From contig JAPFFF010000002.1 of NCBI GenBank assembly GCA_039105265.1, positions 5,146,001 to 5,210,000 on the forward strand: DNA of 64,000 nt. Direction: 5' to 3'. How positions within the stretch are numbered: position 1 is the first letter of the stretch; each line of letters begins with the position of its first letter. Made by a program: the position numbers and the translations under genes. Source of the DNA: Tritrichomonas musculus (Eukaryota; Parabasalia; Tritrichomonadida; Tritrichomonadidae). Shown one piece after another: positions 1 through 9,526 of the stretch. Below the pieces are notes generated by a model that had not been told where the DNA came from, searched no databases, and was given only the letters and a program-made list of their open reading frames with translations.

Positions 1-648
1 CAAATTTTCTATGAGTCTTCAGAAAGTAGAACGATAAGTAGGGACAAATTATTATTTTTAAAATACCATATCTTTCAATTTTGAGAAGATGAAAATAAAA
101 AAAAAGAATATAAAAAAGTTATTTATTCAGGAAAAATACATTTCAAATAGCTTTGGGAGCTTTTAAGGGCTAAGTCCAATTGGTTAAGGTAATAGCGGGA
201 GCCTCAACCTGAGATGAATGAAAGTATTCATGCCTTTATAACTTAAAAAAAAATATTTAGCTTTATTCAAATTTGAGAGGACGATAAGAAGGGACAAATT
301 AAAAAACTTAGTTTAATAGAGCATTTTTCAGAAAAAGTTTTGGTAAAAAATAAAAAAATTTGGCCTCAACGATTAAATCTTATTTTAATCAAAATTTTTG
401 TGATTTTTTAATTCTATGATTTCTATCTGTAAAAAAACAAAATCGATAAGATTTCATAAAAATATTATTATCAAATCATTTGAAATATATATATATATAA
501 ATTTAATATTTTAATTTATTTTTAAAAACGATATTTATGAATATTTTATTTGTGAAATCTCATTGAATTTATTCTTTTAAATTTGAAAGGAGAACCTTAA
601 GCTCAATTCTTGAGAATATTTCAATTTTAAATCCTCTCAAAAGACGTA
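1..648. other. AT-rich spacer without a recognisable gene
   Basis: No open frame of note on either strand. Two 20-bp direct repeats differing at one base (31-50 and 281-300, both beginning ACGATAAG) bracket a segment that contains a weak tRNA-like stretch. There is an AT microsatellite near 488-500. The repeats could be a duplicated target site around an old insertion or chance similarity in low-complexity DNA. Confidence 0.5.
165..232 (+). other. Weak tRNA-like segment (degenerate)
   Basis: The stretch has a D-arm-like core (TTGGTTAAGG at 179-188), then a CCTCAAC heptamer that could be an anticodon loop, then a perfect 6-bp hairpin (ATGAAT/ATTCAT, 214-231) where a long variable arm would sit in a class II tRNA (Leu/Ser). 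It lacks a T-arm with the GGTTCGA box and a paired acceptor stem. At best it is a decayed tRNA or tRNA-derived repeat head. An A-rich run follows at about 245. Confidence 0.15.
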
Positions 649-903
649 TTAAAAGTGTTCCATTCTTTGATCATTTCTGATATCTTTATCAAATTCAAAA
701 TTATCATCATCAGTGTCTTCAGAATTATAAGTATTATCTTTTTGAGTCAATTTATTTGAATTTTTCTTCTTTATTGGTTCATCAGATTCAAAATCTTCAT
801 TGTATAATGCATCATTGGAATTAATTGGTTCATTTGGCAGTATGGAATTGTCATCACTATTACCAATTGAGTTCTTATCTTCATAATCTTCATTGAACGC
901 CAT
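649..903 (-). CDS. Hypothetical acidic low-complexity protein (84 aa)
   Basis: An ATG-started frame of 84 codons. The product is rich in Asp, Glu, Asn and Ser with one short basic stretch (KKKNSNK near residue 45), so it is probably disordered. No family is recognised. The start lies only about 60 bp inside an AGTAGTATA-type end (see 905-963), so it may belong to, or be truncated by, an element that ends at 963. It could also be the 5' part of a host gene or a fortuitous frame, since low-complexity AT-rich DNA throws up such ORFs. Confidence 0.3.
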   Translation of the reverse strand: MAFNEDYEDKNSIGNSDDNSILPNEPINSNDALYNEDFESDEPIKKKNSNKLTQKDNTYNSEDTDDDNFEFDKDIRNDQRMEHF

Positions 904-904
904 T

Positions 905-963
905 GAACCCCACTCCTACCATATACTACTTAAGCTCATGGACCCCCACTCCTGTATACTACT
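905..963 (-). repeat. Two tandem AGTAGTATA...GGAGTGGGG end-like motifs
   Basis: On the minus strand the segment reads AGTAGTATACAGGAGTGGGG, then about 16 bases later AGTAGTATATGGTAGGAGTG. Both copies begin with the eight bases (AGTAGTAT) that open the Maverick inverted repeats at 9168 and 25928 and the 93-bp mini-element at 40107. They are read here as relict element ends (inference). No matching opposite end lies between 1 and 905. Confidence 0.4.
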
Positions 964-967
964 GTTT

Positions 968-1312
968 TTAATGTTTGTAGAGTTGAATTAGGAAAATGTT
1001 TTGATGCTCTTGAATTAAACTTGTCATTCCAATTTCTGATTTTTGAATTATCTCATCCAAAATTTTCCTTGCATCAAAAAGGTCTGGATGTTATTTTGTG
1101 AAATTATTAACATCAAATTGAGGAATCATTTTTTGAGCATTCAATAACTTTGGATAAACAATAGTTTGATAAGCTAATTCATTTCTATTTAAATAACCTC
1201 GTTTTGAATCATGAATCATGGATTCAATTTGTTCTTCAGTTATATTTGGAATTTGCTTATCCCATTCATCTCTTTTTGAAACAATTTTATCACAATCTTC
1301 TGGAGTTAATGT
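968..1312 (-). pseudogene. Fragment of an unrecognised host gene
   Basis: On the minus strand one frame runs from an LTPEDCDK-like stretch to a TAA at 968-970, about 114 codons, interrupted by a single in-frame TAA at 1091-1093. The composition looks like real protein (mixed charged helices, for example EEQIESMIHDSKRG) rather than low-complexity noise. The 5' end abuts an AGTAGTATACG element end at 1313, so the upstream part of the gene is missing or displaced. No family is recognised. Confidence 0.4.
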
Positions 1313-1359
1313 AGTAGTATACGTTAGGCTGTACATCCTAAACAGCCGCCCAGACCTAA
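1313..1359 (+). repeat. Solitary AGTAGTATACG element end with nested inverted repeat
   Basis: It begins AGTAGTATACGTTAGGCTG. The first 13 bases match the end of the 93-bp fold-back element at 40107. Inside lie nested inverted repeats (GTTAGG/CCTAAC at 1323-1359 and GGCTGT/ACAGCC at 1327-1347). No second end is seen to the right, so it is read as a broken or solo terminus. Confidence 0.4.
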
Positions 1360-1463
1360 CCACACCCATTATATCACTAAGGCTATTTATAAATATTTTA
1401 TTTTAATTTTATTATTTTTTATTTTCATATCAAAAAACAAATGTGGAAAAAAGAAAGAACTAT

Positions 1464-1664
1464 ATGATAACATTCTGGACACATGAATACACTAAAGAAC
1501 TGCCAGATACCTCCACTTATCTATGTACATGTGAGGATACTTGTGAGAATGGCAGATATTATGGTCATGAATCCATTTGTTTCAAAAATCCTGAAGATAT
1601 AATGTGAGTTAAGTGCTTATTTGGTCATAATGCTCATACAGAAATGCCTTGCAGAAACAGCTGA
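1464..1664 (+). pseudogene. Cys-rich gene scrap, unrecognised
   Basis: From an ATG at 1464 a frame of 67 codons runs to TGA 1662-1664 with one internal TGA at 1605-1607. The product has clustered cysteines and histidines (CTCEDTCENG, then a later VKCLFGHN) that suggest a small zinc-binding module. Nothing recognisable continues downstream, so it is treated as a decayed fragment of unknown origin. A very short real gene of 47 codons ending at the first TGA cannot be excluded. Confidence 0.25.
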
Positions 1665-2222
1665 CATATTTGAGATATTTTAAATAACAGTACCTGAAAA
1701 CACAAAACAATACAATCTTTCAGAAAACTTCATCGTCATGACGGTGTATAGAGAAATTTTCAAAAATATCGTTTTTTATCATTTATTTAACAAAATGTAT
1801 TATTATAATATATAATAAATTGGGAAAAACAAACAATTTTATGAATTGGCTGTTTTTAATAAAATAATTGTCCATTAAGATTAAAAAAAAAAAAAAAAAA
1901 TCTGAAGTTTATTATTTTTTTCAATGTTTTTTGACCAAATAAAATCAGAATATTATAAACGATCATATCTTAATAATTACCAAAAAAAATTTAAAAAAAT
2001 TATAGAAATGAAAATATGCATAAATATAAATTATAAATTTAAAAAATAAAGAAAAATTATATTTGAAACCTTAGTTTACTACTTCTAAAATAAGATAAAA
2101 TTAGAAACTGAAAGTGAAATAATCTTTTACGAATGCACAAAGGTACAACCACATGATCATTTAGCTCCCGCATTTTTACAATTTAGCCACCAATATTTCC
2201 TCTCAATTTTTGAGTCTATTTT
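1665..2222. other. AT-rich spacer with A-runs
   Basis: Nothing coding is seen. There is a 17-bp A tract near 1884 and several T/A runs. It serves only as upstream flank of the BspA-like pseudogene. Confidence 0.5.
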
Positions 2223-2234
2223 TCACTACTCATA
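2223..2234 (+). promoter_or_regulatory. Inr-like start signal of the BspA-like gene
   Basis: Two overlapping matches to the trichomonad initiator (TCA, pyrimidine, A/T): TCACT at 2223-2227 and TCATA at 2230-2234. They lie 16-27 bases before the ATG at 2250. The Inr is the known core promoter of Trichomonas genes; its use here is inferred from position. Confidence 0.45.
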
Positions 2235-2249
2235 TTGAAAACCTTCAAA

Positions 2250-3342
2250 ATGGATGAAGTTTATATTCCTTCAAAAGTATCAAAAATATATGAAAATGCA
2301 TTTGCTGGTTGCAGATATCTAACAAAAGTTGAAATACCAAAAAATTCTAATTTACAAACAATTGGAGAACATGCATTTTACAGAACAAAAATAAATGTAA
2401 TTTTTATACCACCAAAAGTTTCAGAAATATCTAATTTTACGTTTTACCTTTGTAGTAATTTCCAAAAAATTGAAATCTCAACAAATTCTAATTTACAAGT
2501 AATTGAACCATTAGCATTTGCAGATTCAAAAGTTTTAAAAATTTTGTGAATGTGCGTCTTGGTCTTGAAGGATGATGTCCGGTATTGAAAAAAATTATTT
2601 CCCAGCGAGTTTGAAAGATTTAAAAGAAGGATGGTGTCAATGAATATGTAAATTGAAAAAAAAATAGTTTCACCAAAGAATGAAAAATTTATATTCAAAG
2701 AAGATAAATATTTGATTGGAAAAAGTGACGAAAAAGTCGATGAATATGACAATTTATTATTTGCAAGTCGTGTTATCGAAGAAATATCAATTCCATCAAA
2801 TATCAAAATCATTTCATCACACGCATTTGCCAAGTGTAGTCATCTGAAAAAAATCGAAATCCAAAAAAATTCAAATTTACAAACAATTGGTGCAAAAGCT
2901 TTTAGTAATACAATTATTGAAAAAATATTTATTCCACCAAAAACATCAAAAATATGTGGAGATTCTTTTTACAAAGTTGAATTCTCAACAAGTTTTAAAT
3001 TTACAAATAATTGAACAAGAAATTTTAATTCCATTGACAGTTTCCAAAATATGTAGATGTGCATTGTATTATTGCAATAATCTCACAAAAGTTGAAATTC
3101 CAATAAATAGTAATTTGCAAATGATTGAATCAAAAGCATTTGCAAAAACTAATATCATAAATTTTATTATTCCATCAAAAGTTACAAAAATATATCAAAA
3201 AGCATTTAAAGGTTGCAACAATTTACTAATAGTTGATATTTCTGAAGAATCAAAATTGGAATCATTTCCATTGTCAGCTTTTCCTCAAAATCGAAATCTC
3301 ATTATTATGATTCCATCATCATTGAAAAAGTCTTTTCAATGA
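2250..3342 (+). pseudogene. BspA-like leucine-rich repeat protein, broken
   Basis: The frame from ATG 2250 encodes TpLRR/BspA units (IPSKVSKIYENAFAGCRYL and similar, about 23 residues each) of the type used for surface and interaction proteins in trichomonads. It hits a stop at 2547-2549. The following ~150 bases show the expected family linker (PASLKDLKEGWC-like, then SPKNEKFIFKED-like) in more than one frame. LRR units resume to 3014 in the original frame and continue in another frame to a TGA at 3340-3342. At least one in-frame stop and two frame changes are needed, so the gene is dead or badly worn. An Inr-like signal is still present upstream. Confidence 0.75.
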
Positions 3343-3635
3343 TGATTTTATATTTTCAGACATGCTAAATTTTTTTTTGTAAAGCCGACAATTGAAATAG
3401 TCAAATTTGAGAATTAAATTCTATTTGTAAATTACACAAATTTCATTATCGATAATGTCAATTAATAAGATCTTATACTATTCATGAAAATTCTACTGAA
3501 TAAGATTCATTGTGCCCTTTTAATTAATAAAATAATTAGATTTAATATAAAATAATATTTATCTGAAATAAAATTACGATAGACAACAGGCTCATTCATA
3601 GTAAAAATTGTTAATTAAAATTGAATTGTTTGCAA

Positions 3636-3863
3636 ATGAATAATGCTGAATCAACATCTTCATTATGTACTTTTGCCATTCGTAGTAAAAATCATGAAAT
3701 AATTCGCCAACTTGAAGATAATCATGTCGATCCAACGGGTGCAAGAAACATAAAATCATTCAATAAAAAAGATAAGGCAGATACTTATGCAGAATGCTTT
3801 AAAGAGTCAATCAAATACCACCATAAAGAAATTGCAAATTACATTAATACTAAAAAAATATAA
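3636..3863 (+). pseudogene. Ankyrin-type (DUF3447-like) gene fragment
   Basis: A 75-codon frame from ATG 3636. The product resembles the C-terminal part of trichomonad ankyrin proteins: a CTFAIRSKNHEIIRQLE unit, then ESIKYHHKEIANYI, which closely parallels EAIKCHHNEIARYL in the intact ankyrin gene at 37410-38480. Only about one and a half repeats are present, against a dozen or more in full-length members, so it is probably a truncated copy. It sits just downstream of the broken LRR gene. Confidence 0.5.
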
Positions 3864-4173
3864 GATTTGATAATCATAGGTGTGACACTAGATTAGATTT
3901 CAAAGTAATATATAATATAAAAAAAATACAAATTTACATCATGATTACAAACTTTGTGCCATAAAATAAAATGGAAAATTTTCAAAAATCCATTTTTCAA
4001 CACTTTTTTTCAAATTGAATCGATGTTAAAATTCATTTTTAAATCAACTATCATTTATTTATCGATTTTTACATATATTTATTAAAATGTGCCATGGCAC
4101 GAAAAATTTTCAATTAAAATGTGCTTTTATATGAAAAAATTGACTGAATAATTGGTCATTTCACTTGTATTCA
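3864..4173. other. AT-rich spacer
   Basis: No coding signal is seen. The right end holds the start signals of the RBR ligase gene. Confidence 0.4.
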
Positions 4174-4178
4174 TCACA
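4174..4178 (+). promoter_or_regulatory. Inr-like TCACA before the RBR ligase
   Basis: TCACA lies at 4174-4178 with its A at 4176, five bases before the ATG at 4181. Two more matches lie just upstream (TCATT 4156-4160 and TCACT 4161-4165). Very short leaders are usual for trichomonad Inr promoters. Confidence 0.45.
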
Positions 4179-4180
4179 GA

Positions 4181-5021
4181 ATGATTACGGATACTGATCA
4201 TAATTCGAGTAATCAAGGAAATGATTTTCCCAATGATGAAGACACTAATATTTCTTATGATGAAGAATACACTAATGTTTCTTATGATGATGAAGACACT
4301 AATGTTTCTTATAATGAAGAATACACTAATGTTTCTTATGATGATGAAGACACTGATGTTTCTTATGATGATGAAGACACTGATGTTTCTTATAATGATG
4401 AAGAAGAAAGAAATGAAAATAGCGACCAATATTGTACAGATGTTTTGACCCTTGAAACTATTCAAAAAAATATAGAAGATCAAATTCAAAATATATCAAA
4501 ATTACTCTGCATTTCTGCAGATAAATCATTTTCGTTACATAGAAAGTTCAATTGGAATCAGAATAAAATTCTAGAAGCATTTTGTAAAAATACTCGTCAA
4601 TTCATAGAAAACTATTTAAGTGAATTGAATATCAATAAAGTAGGTAGAGGCAAGTGTCCAATTTGCTATGAAGTTAATGTTGAATTGCATCAATCACCTT
4701 GCGCGTGTATTGCATGTTATGACTGCTGGAAAAAAGAAATTGAAATTCAATTGGATAACATTGAAACATCAATCAAGCCAGTTGTTTGTCGATTTGATAA
4801 TTGCGGGCATGAAATTATGATATCTGACATTGAAAAATTTTGTGGAAAACAAAAAACAGAAAAATATAAAAAATCAATTATCGAACGTTATATTTCAGAT
4901 GATCCCAACTTGATTAAATGTTCTACTCCAAATTGTCCAAATATTTTAAGAATTGATCCTTCAAATCCTGATAAACTCATTCACTGTCATTTATGTGGAA
5001 ATATATTTAATATGAAGCGTA
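4181..5021 (+). pseudogene. RBR-type E3 ubiquitin ligase, 5' half (RING1 and IBR)
   Basis: The frame opens with an acidic repetitive head (SYDEEYTNV/SYDDEDTNV units encoded by 24-27-bp DNA repeats, about 4240-4400). RING1 begins near residue 157 (KCPICYE, then CACIACYDCW), followed by an in-between-RING segment (IKCSTPNCPN, then HCHLCGNIF). RBR ligases take ubiquitin from an E2 onto a RING2 cysteine and then onto substrate. The coding sequence is cut at 5020-5021 by a TA-flanked transposon; read into the element it stops at 5042-5044. The 3' half resumes at 6747 in the same frame if the element and one TA are removed. No splice-site consensus frames the insertion, so the allele is probably disrupted, though recently. 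Confidence 0.8.
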
Positions 5022-6744
5022 CAGTAGTGTTTTTAATATGGTAACGGTATTTAAAGTGGTAACGCTTTTTTTTTAGAAAAAAAAATTTAAAAATACAAAA
5101 TTTAATTTTTTTCAACATAAAACAGAGTTTATTTAAATTAAATTATATAATAATATTTACCATTATTTATATGATATTAATCACAAGGTTGTGTATCTAT
5201 CTGTCTCAAATCACCAAAGTTTTTCGTCAACCAATTTAAAAAGTTAAAATCAAATTACTTCATTACCTTTTTAAAATTTTTGATATTTTCTTATATTATT
5301 AGTTTAGCATCTATTCATCATTCATAATTTATTCATCATTTAATTATAAATGATAAATACTTTCTTTTGAAAAATAAAAATTATTTAAAAAATGTAACCA
5401 TTTTCATAAGAGTTTATACAAAATAAAAAATTCTTCTGAGTGCTTTTGATTATTTCCTTAAATCCTTTTTATATTTGATTGTATATTAGAAGAATTTTAT
5501 TATTTTACTATACTTTTTACTTTTAACTCAAGCATAATGCTTTTTATAGGTCAAATGAATATGCTTGGAATGGCTCAAATTAAATTGAATCATAACCTAA
5601 ATTAGAAGATTGATCAATTTATCTTTATTATATAAACATATAGTTTATTGCGCTGTGTTATTAAAATAATAACATGAAACTAATAATCTATACTAGAAGT
5701 TTCCTATTCTTATAATGATCTCAAAAACTGAAAAATACATAGTTGTAAGCAAAAAAATTTCATAATTTTTCTCTTTCTCACCAAAAAGAATCAAAAGGAT
5801 GTAATATCGAATTTTAGTTCGATATTATATCAATTCAATGATTTTGATAATAAAAAACGATGAATTATCTAATGATTATTATATGATTATTTTTTCTTTA
5901 AAAATCGAATTTGAAAAAGTATCAATGAAATTTATTAATGAAATAAATATGTATATAAAATGCTGAAACATAAGAGATAAAAATTGTCTAAAATAAACAA
6001 AATTTGTATATTTGTTTTGCTGTTCGTTTATAATTTTTGGACGTTTATCAATTAATGAAGATAAACCATTATCTTGTGCAAAACATATTATCTTATTGCA
6101 TTATATCAATATATAAATATGTTTTAATAGTTTTTAACTAATTTTTAATTTGTAATTTCAGTAATCTGTTATGTTGTCGGGATAAAGATAGCACAAAATT
6201 GAAAGATGATGAAAAAGTTCTCTCAATAAGTCTCAGAATGAAAATCAACTCTGACTTCTAATAAGTTAAATACATCTTTAAATGCAAATATGTTTTTATA
6301 AATAATATTTATAAATAACAGCATTTTATAGATAAATGAATCAATTCTTTATTATGAAATGTAAACGGTCACCAAAAAATCAAAGATATACTCGTTTTTA
6401 TAGTCAATAATTTTATTTTTACAAATTTAACTAATAATTATTAATATTCTCATAATATATAATATGTTTATATTCTTAAATAAAATATTACTTTGATGTA
6501 CATGTTTATAATCATGCTTTAATTTTTTTTATTGATTGACGAAAAACTTTGGTGATTTGAGACAGATAGATACACAACCTTGTGATTAATATCATATAAA
6601 TAATGGTAAATATTATTATATAATTTAATTTAAATAAACTCTGTTTTATGTTGAAAAAAATTAAATTTTGTATTTTTAAATTTTTTTTTCTAAAAAAAAA
6701 GCGTTACCACTTTAAATACCGTTACCATATTAAAAACACTACTG
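5022..6744. mobile_element. Non-autonomous Tc1/mariner-like transposon with long inverted repeats
   Basis: The 1,723-bp element is bounded by TA on both sides (5020-5021 and 6745-6746). It has inverted repeats of at least 209 bp (5022-5230 and 6536-6744) that begin CAGTAGTGTTTTTAATATGG and look identical throughout by eye. The TA duplication and CAGT terminus fit Tc1/mariner. The ~1.3-kb interior is AT-rich and has no open frame over 60 codons, so no transposase is encoded and the element must have moved in trans. The identical arms and open host frames on both sides point to a recent insertion. A Tc1-like element with a fully eroded transposase is the alternative. Confidence 0.88.
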
Positions 6745-7444
6745 TATTTTAAATGCTCAATATCCTTCAAGTCATAAACAAGTCAAAGAATTCCTAGAAG
6801 AATCTGACAAATATAAAAAATTATTTGAAGACCAAAAAGAATGGGATGAAAAAGAAGCAAAAGAAGAAAATTTGATTTATAGATTGACTCATATAGAGGA
6901 AGTTTCAAATGAATTTGAAAGAAATATAGAAGAAATGAAAAAGAAAAATGAAGGGCTCGATTACATTGAAAATGCTGAAATAGAAGACCTTAAAAATAAA
7001 ATAAAAGAAGGAAATGATAATGAAGACCTAAATTATCAAATAAGAAAGAAAGAAAATGATCATAATTTGAAGCACCAACAAAGGCAAAATAATTTGGAAT
7101 TAATTGACAAAGAACAAAATAAATATCTCGAAAGTTTGAGATTTTTAAATAATGATTATATCCAAAATAATAAGATATCTTACAAAATAAAATATATGAA
7201 TGTGCCAGATAATGTGTTGACAAATGCTACAGCAGAAACAACTGAAATTTTCATTGAAAGATTTACACAAAAATGCCCTTTTTGTGGTGTGCTTATAATG
7301 AAAAATGATGGTTGCAATCATGTTACTTGTCAGCATTGTGGTGAAAGTTTTTGTTGGGCTTGTGGAGAAGCTTGGAGTAATTATCATTATAATTGCCGAA
7401 AAAATATTAAAAAAATAAATATTAAATATGGAGATGACATCATT

Positions 7445-7780
7445 AGAAATGACAATAACAATGTTAGAAATGACAATAACAATGTTAGAAATGACAATAA
7501 CAATGTTAGAAATGACAATAACAATGTTAGAAATGACAATAACAATGTTAGAAATGACAATAACAATGCTAGAAATGACAATAACAATGCTAGAAATGAC
7601 AATAACAATGCTAGAAATGACAATAACAATGCTAGAAATGACAATAACAATGCTAGAAATGACAATAACAATGCTAGAAATGGCAATAACAATGCTAGAA
7701 ATGACAATAATAATGCTAGAAATGACAATAACAATGTTAGAAATAACAATAAAAATGCTAGAAATGACAACAATAGTCAT
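7445..7780 (+). repeat. 21-bp coding tandem repeat (RNDNNNV/A)
   Basis: About 16 head-to-tail copies of a 21-bp unit reading AGAAATGACAATAACAATGT plus one base. Most copies differ only in the last codon (GTT in the first five, mostly GCT later). It codes for a low-complexity spacer in the ligase tail and is expected to vary in length. Confidence 0.9.
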
Positions 7781-7839
7781 GGAATTTTCGGATTTATTTC
7801 AAATATTTTATATAGTTTTATTTGGGGATCAGATAACAA

Positions 7840-8030
7840 TAATAATAATGCCAATAATCATAATGCCAATAATCATAATGCCAATAATAATGCCAATAAT
7901 AATAATGCCAATAATAATAATGCCAATAATAATAATGCCAATAATAATGCCAATAATAATAATGCCAATAATTATAATGCCAATAATCATAATGCCAATA
8001 ATAATAATGCCAATAATAATAATGCTTTAT
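7840..8030 (+). repeat. Short AATGCC/AATAAT coding repeat (Asn-Ala rich)
   Basis: Tandem 9- and 12-bp units built from GCC AAT AAT and variants, coding for alternating Ala and Asn runs. This is the second low-complexity spacer in the same protein and another likely length polymorphism. Confidence 0.85.
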
Positions 8031-8503
8031 TTTCATCAGATAACAATAATAATAATAATGATCGTGATGAAAATAAAGCATTCACATTGCCTCCAATGAA
8101 CTGCTTAAAGAAAAATAAGTATTTGAGCTGGAAAAATTGCATTGACGGTTATAATGAAATGTTTCATCATAAAAATAACTATGAAAATATGAATGAAAGA
8201 TTGAATGAAATATGCGATCAATTAAATATTATTAATTATAGCGAGGAAGAAATTGAAAAAATAATAAGAAATTATAATGATTCAAAGGTTATTTTGATGT
8301 ATAGCTACCCACTTATATATTTCTTGGAAGAAGAAACAAATGAAAATTTACTTTTTAAAGAAAGACAAAATGAGTTAAAAATGGCCTTTGATAATTTTTC
8401 AAATGCAATTGATAATCCAAGGCAAGATATCAAAAGTCTAGCTAACAGGCTTGAAACAAACTTAACAAATTTTATAGAAGAAGTTAACAAAAGAATCAAT
8501 TGA

Positions 8504-9162
8504 TTAATTTCGTTCATAAATATATCGGATAAATTGACCAATTTTTTTATTTTTTAAAAAATTACAAAATTAGTTGTTATTAACAACTAACATATAATTA
8601 CTGAATATTGTAGGTAAATCTCTCAAATTGAAGGACTTCATACATTTTGAAAATATGCAAAATTTCTATATTAAATCGTAGATTTTCAAAAAATATGTAG
8701 TCATTCAATTTGGGAGTTTGAATGACAAAATTATAAATTTAGATTTAATAGATGGAGGAATAAAAAGTTATGTATCGGATAAGAATTTTAATAAGTAATA
8801 AAGATCTTTATAATATTAAACGTATTTTTTTGTAAATCAACTTTTTGGAATAATAATCTTTAAAATAAACAATTAATCATCATGTAATCATTATTTACAA
8901 TAAAATTAAAAACCAAATAACCATATATGATAAGGATAAAAAAAAATTCAAAAGTAATATTATTGCAGATTTAATCATCCAAAAAAAAAATCATTTTTAA
9001 AATCAAAATTAAGCAATTATTATCTCATAATAGCTTTTTTCATCTTATTATGATTAAAAATAATGAAGAAAAATCAAGTTTTTGAAATGAGCCTCCTCAC
9101 TTAACATAACTATAAATTTGTAAAGTATATAATTTCATATTTTATCTTTGAAAAATTTGAAA
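8504..9162. other. AT-rich spacer between the RBR gene and the Maverick
   Basis: No gene is seen. A perfect 19-bp palindrome (TAGTTGTTA-T-TAACAACTA) lies at 8571-8589. The Maverick target duplication starts at 9163. Before that insertion, this DNA was continuous with the upstream flank of the LRR gene now at 26001. Confidence 0.5.
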
Positions 9163-9167
9163 CGGAT

Positions 9168-9519
9168 AGTAGTATGATAAAAAGGGTGATTTCGGACCGA
9201 AGTCCTCACTCCCCCTTTTTAATGTCGTCCGCCTAGCGCAAGTACAACTGTTAAACTTTCGATACAATTCTTATATCTTTCTCCAATATTATCTTCAATA
9301 GGCGTGATTTCTCAAAAACAATGCTCAGGACCGTTTTCAAAATCAAAATCAACGTCATTGAACTCGAAATCGTAAACTTTTTTGATGATCGCCATTTTAT
9401 CGAATTACATATGTGGGATAAATTTATGGACTTGTGCGGGGTTTTCATTAGTGTTTTCATATGTAATTAAAGGTAGGTGATTTCGGACCCTGTATTGTGC
9501 ATAAAAATAATTCTCATTT
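9168..9519 (+). repeat. Left terminal inverted repeat of the Maverick
   Basis: It matches the right arm (25576-25928) in opposite orientation over its whole length, apart from a one-base length difference in an A run. It carries two direct copies of GGTGATTTCGGACC (9185-9198 and 9476-9489), one at each end of the arm. The outer copy sits beside a short palindrome (TTCGGACCGAA). These are candidate integrase or terminal-protein sites. Confidence 0.93.
9312..9395 (-). CDS. 27-codon ORF inside the left Maverick arm
   Basis: ATG at 9395 and stop at 9312; acidic product starting MAIIKKVYDFEFND. The identical ORF lies in the right arm at 25701-25784. A second, longer frame (69 codons, 9251-9460 minus) overlaps it. 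Either may be fortuitous; a conserved role is unproven. Confidence 0.2.
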   Translation of the reverse strand: MAIIKKVYDFEFNDVDFDFENGPEHCF

Positions 9520-9526
9520 ATAGGTT

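Larger units (their letters stand above)
6747..8503 (+). pseudogene. RBR-type E3 ubiquitin ligase, 3' half (coiled coil, RING2, Asn-rich tail)
   Basis: The open frame resumes right after the transposon (ILNAQYPSSHK) and continues to TGA 8501-8503. A charged coiled coil of about 150 residues precedes RING2 (KCPFCGVLIMKNDGCNHVTC, then CGESFCWACGEAW, about 7270-7395). The Cys of DGCNHVTC matches the catalytic thioester cysteine of parkin/HHARI-type RING2. Next come about 16 copies of a 7-residue unit (RNDNNNV/A), an Asn-Ala-rich stretch, and a helical C-terminus (YENMNERLNEICDQLN). A coiled-coil linker this long between IBR and RING2 is unusual. No in-frame ATG precedes the domain near the element, so independent expression of this half would need a new start. 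Confidence 0.8.

Noticed and set aside
5022-6744. The insertion as an intron of the RBR gene
   Set aside because: The edges are TA plus CAGTAGTG inverted repeats, not trichomonad splice signals; a transposon explains all features.
7145-7780. Long minus-strand frames opposite the Asn repeats (Ile/Val/Ser or Leu/Ser-rich)
   Set aside because: They are mirror images of a tandem repeat with no stops, not genes.
8571-8589. Perfect 19-bp palindrome as a terminator or replication origin
   Set aside because: It is isolated, AT-rich, without a GC stem or neighbouring signals; chance is likely in this composition.
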